DNA from: Phallus indusiatus
Taxonomy: Eukaryota; Basidiomycota; Agaricomycetes; Phallales; Phallaceae
Reading direction: 5' to 3'
DNA: 64,000 nt
Assembly (NCBI GenBank): GCA_027605045.1
Contig: JAQFWX010000004.1
Location: forward strand, 1,684,683-1,748,682
The notes under the pieces are model-generated. The model had not been told where the DNA came from and did not search any database. It saw only the letters and a program-made list of their open reading frames with translations. The stretch's first letter is position 1. Each line of letters starts with the position of its first letter. This document shows, one piece after another, positions 62,001-64,000 of this stretch. The position numbers were made by a program, and so were the translations under genes.

Positions 62001-64000
62001 GCGAAAATATATCCAATCGGTATACCGCTTCGATGTCTGAACCAGTACAAGGCGTTCGAGAAGCATTAAAGAATTTCGAATTGGTTTTGGCTTCTCGAAG
62101 CAACTCGCCCTTTTGTGCTGGAGTCATTTCGAATCGACTAAAATCTGGTAAAGGGGCTTTGGAACGTGCCAATGACGTCGAGTTAATGCTTGGTCGGCTC
62201 AAGGAAACGCTCGAAACCGAGAAGAGTAAAGAACAGCAAAGGCTAGACACTGAAAAAGAGCAAATTTCGAGGCAAGAGAATCAAAGATCAGAGGAACTTG
62301 TTGAATTTCCGGAGCCGCGGAATCTTCAAGAGGCTTTCGAAGAAGGTAAGAGCTTTTGCGGATATACTGACATCCACCTTACCTGTTGTCAGATGTTTTT
62401 GGTACTTTGACCCCGATGCGTTCAATTCCGTTAAATTTGGTGAATCTTCAAAATCGTATCATGGCACTGAAAGCCAGCTTGAGATCATTTAACGAAAATG
62501 TCTCCGCGACATGTTACTCAAATGACGTCTCGGCGATGATTCCCGGTTTGGAGCAGGTCGCCCAAGCACAAAGCAATTTCTCTGATCTCGAAAACGAAAT
62601 TAACGAACTACCACTTAACGTTGATCATCCAGACACAAATACGGAGCTGGACTCAATCCGTTCTGAATTAGATAAAACCCGTACACTGCTAGAACGACTC
62701 ATTTTACTCGGTGAAATATCCAAGAAAATAGCCGTTTGCGATAATGCCTTTAGTGACTTGCTGGAACACATAGATAGCTATCCTGCCCCACCCCCTGCCG
62801 CGACTCTAGTTTCGGACCATACCTCTGATTCATTTATTCCATGCGAGGAGCAGCTGAAAGCCCGTCTGATTTATTGCACAGATCAAATGGATTCAGTCGC
62901 TCAGGCAGCCGTGACATTAAACGATAGCCGTGTCCTTAATGAACAGGCAAGATTAAGGCAAACATTACTGGAACTCCGTGCCATGTGCATTGATCGAATC
63001 AACGGGACTCATTCTCGCCCGGCTAGCACAGCGAGTTCCAGTCGCAGTGTCAGCGTTGTCGGTGGGCCCATTGCATCAACTCCCAAGAGCAAGCCCACGC
63101 TGGATGGAAAAACGCCCAAGGGTCCAAAACGCTTCCCATTTAGCGAGTCCGATAAAAGCAGCCGCCGATCTGTGTCTGGTTCACAAGATCCTGCTAAGCC
63201 CCCAGCGCATCCATCTAACCGATCGCATACCTCCAATCGATCCGTTTCAGGACCATCCATGACTTCATCGTTGTTTAGCCCTACATTTTCTTCCAGACAA
63301 CGCACAACCAGCCTTGCTTCGACCAGTCGGGCTACGCCTCCGGCCATTCGACCGAGAACACTTTCCAGAAGACCCGTGTCTCCCACTCAGTCCGAGACGT
63401 CCGGAAGAAGTCGACCATCTTCCCGAGGGACATGGGCACGCGCACCTCGTCAGTCGTTTGGATCAACGCTGCGAGGTTTAAGCACAGAATCACGAAGACG
63501 TGAAAAATATGTTCCCAATCCCAAGTCAAAACTTGATGTCGCAGTGGGACACGTTGTAAATAATTTTAAACTTCCTGTTACGATACAAATTGCGGAAGAA
63601 GGCTGGAAGGATCAAAGTGGGAAATATTGGATTGGTGATGCCGAACCTAAACTTTGCTTTTGTCGGATTTTGCGCTCTCAGACTGTAATGGTCCGCGTGG
63701 GAGGCGGGTGGTCTGAATTGTCCAGGTAAGTCCGTCAGGATGTCAATGTTCAACAGATGACTTAATCTGAATTCTTTAAGGTTTCTGAAAGGACATTTCG
63801 CCGATTTACTTGCAGAGCTGCCTCCATCACCACCAACTAATGAGGAAAAATGGATTTCGTCGCGTACACTACAAGAAGCAGGAAGCCCCATTCCAACTGT
63901 CCTCAGCAGTCCTAGGACGCCGGAACCCAAACTCTCTTCTACAGGACTTCCATCCCTGCAGGTCTTTACTCCTAGCGGAACCAGCCCACGATCCATTCGA
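59056..64000 (+). CDS. GAS2 (GAR)-domain coiled-coil cytoskeletal protein, 3' end outside window
   Basis: Large, mostly helical protein. Proposed exons: 59056-59268, 59332-59524, 59587-62345, 62393-63725 and 63781 onward. The first intron would be GC-AG, but it is a multiple of three and may simply be coding. From 59590 to 62900 the sequence is heptad-like with spectrin-like spacing (LRSFNENVSA, LVENCENISNRY). A Ser/Arg/Pro-rich linker (63010-63480) precedes a GAS2 domain with KLDVAVGHVVNNFKLPVTIQ, KYWIGDAEPKLCFCRIL and VMVRVGGGWSELSRFLKGH, a microtubule-binding module known from spectraplakins. Near 60458-60466 the frame shifts by one missing base; sequences on both sides look coding. Role in linking microtubules to other structures is inferred from the domain. 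Confidence 0.78.

Overview
The window is nuclear DNA from a filamentous basidiomycete, most likely an Agaricomycete. Genes are packed a few hundred bases apart on both strands. Almost every gene is split by GT-AG introns of only about 37-80 nt. The gene content is eukaryotic housekeeping (RFC1, RPB3, Mdm10, GINS, p24, kinesin-8) mixed with families typical of mushroom-forming fungi: a TKL-type kinase with an MLKL/HeLo-like N-terminus, a basidiomycete-style squalene synthase, and a GAS2-domain coiled-coil protein. I see no tRNA, rRNA, CRISPR array or intact transposon.

Layout. 1-2.4 kb: the 3' part of ribosomal protein L29, then TFIIIC subunit 5 (tau95). 2.6-10.7 kb: an IBtk-like ankyrin-RCC1-BTB protein and a CTDK-I/CDK12-type kinase. 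10.7-12.4 kb: no recognised gene. 12.4-22.8 kb: syntaxin-18/Ufe1, RFC1, a STEEP1 homolog, cytosolic PheRS alpha and Pcf11. 23.1-29.4 kb: ribosomal protein L9 (uL6), GINS Psf3, the V-ATPase assembly factor Pkr1, SmG, an RGG protein and Mdm10. 29.6-33.4 kb: a decayed squalene synthase next to an MLKL-like pseudokinase gene. 33.4-35.1 kb: gene-poor. 35.1-38.8 kb: a Cyc2/cytochrome-b5-reductase-like flavoprotein and a Pho80-type cyclin. 38.8-40.4 kb: a pyrimidine-rich, gene-poor stretch. 40.4-51.7 kb: a cysteine-cluster protein, RPB3, Cactin, mitochondrial ClpX (Mcx1), RanBP1, p24/Emp24 and a prion-like protein. 52-64 kb: dihydroorotase, kinesin-8, a membrane glycoprotein and a GAS2-domain protein that runs off the window.

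Many neighbours are divergent pairs with short shared promoters: RFC1/STEEP1, SmG/RGG protein, Mdm10/squalene synthase, RanBP1/Emp24 and dihydroorotase/kinesin-8. Cactin and ClpX go furthest, with start codons overlapping in one CATG. Convergent pairs can be almost touching: the Psf3 and Pkr1 stop codons are 7 bp apart.

The points most worth a second look are these. (1) One protein joins an MLKL/HeLo-like N-terminal domain to a kinase domain whose catalytic Asp is replaced by Asn, which is the architecture of mammalian MLKL. (2) The squalene synthase copy carries several independent lesions. (3) Conserved genes (L29, the CDK12-type kinase, the cyclin, the GAS2 protein) each appear to lack a single base, mostly at a short homopolymer. 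That points to assembly undercalling, or alternatively to real decay. All splice models here were made by eye from GT-AG signals and reading-frame continuity.
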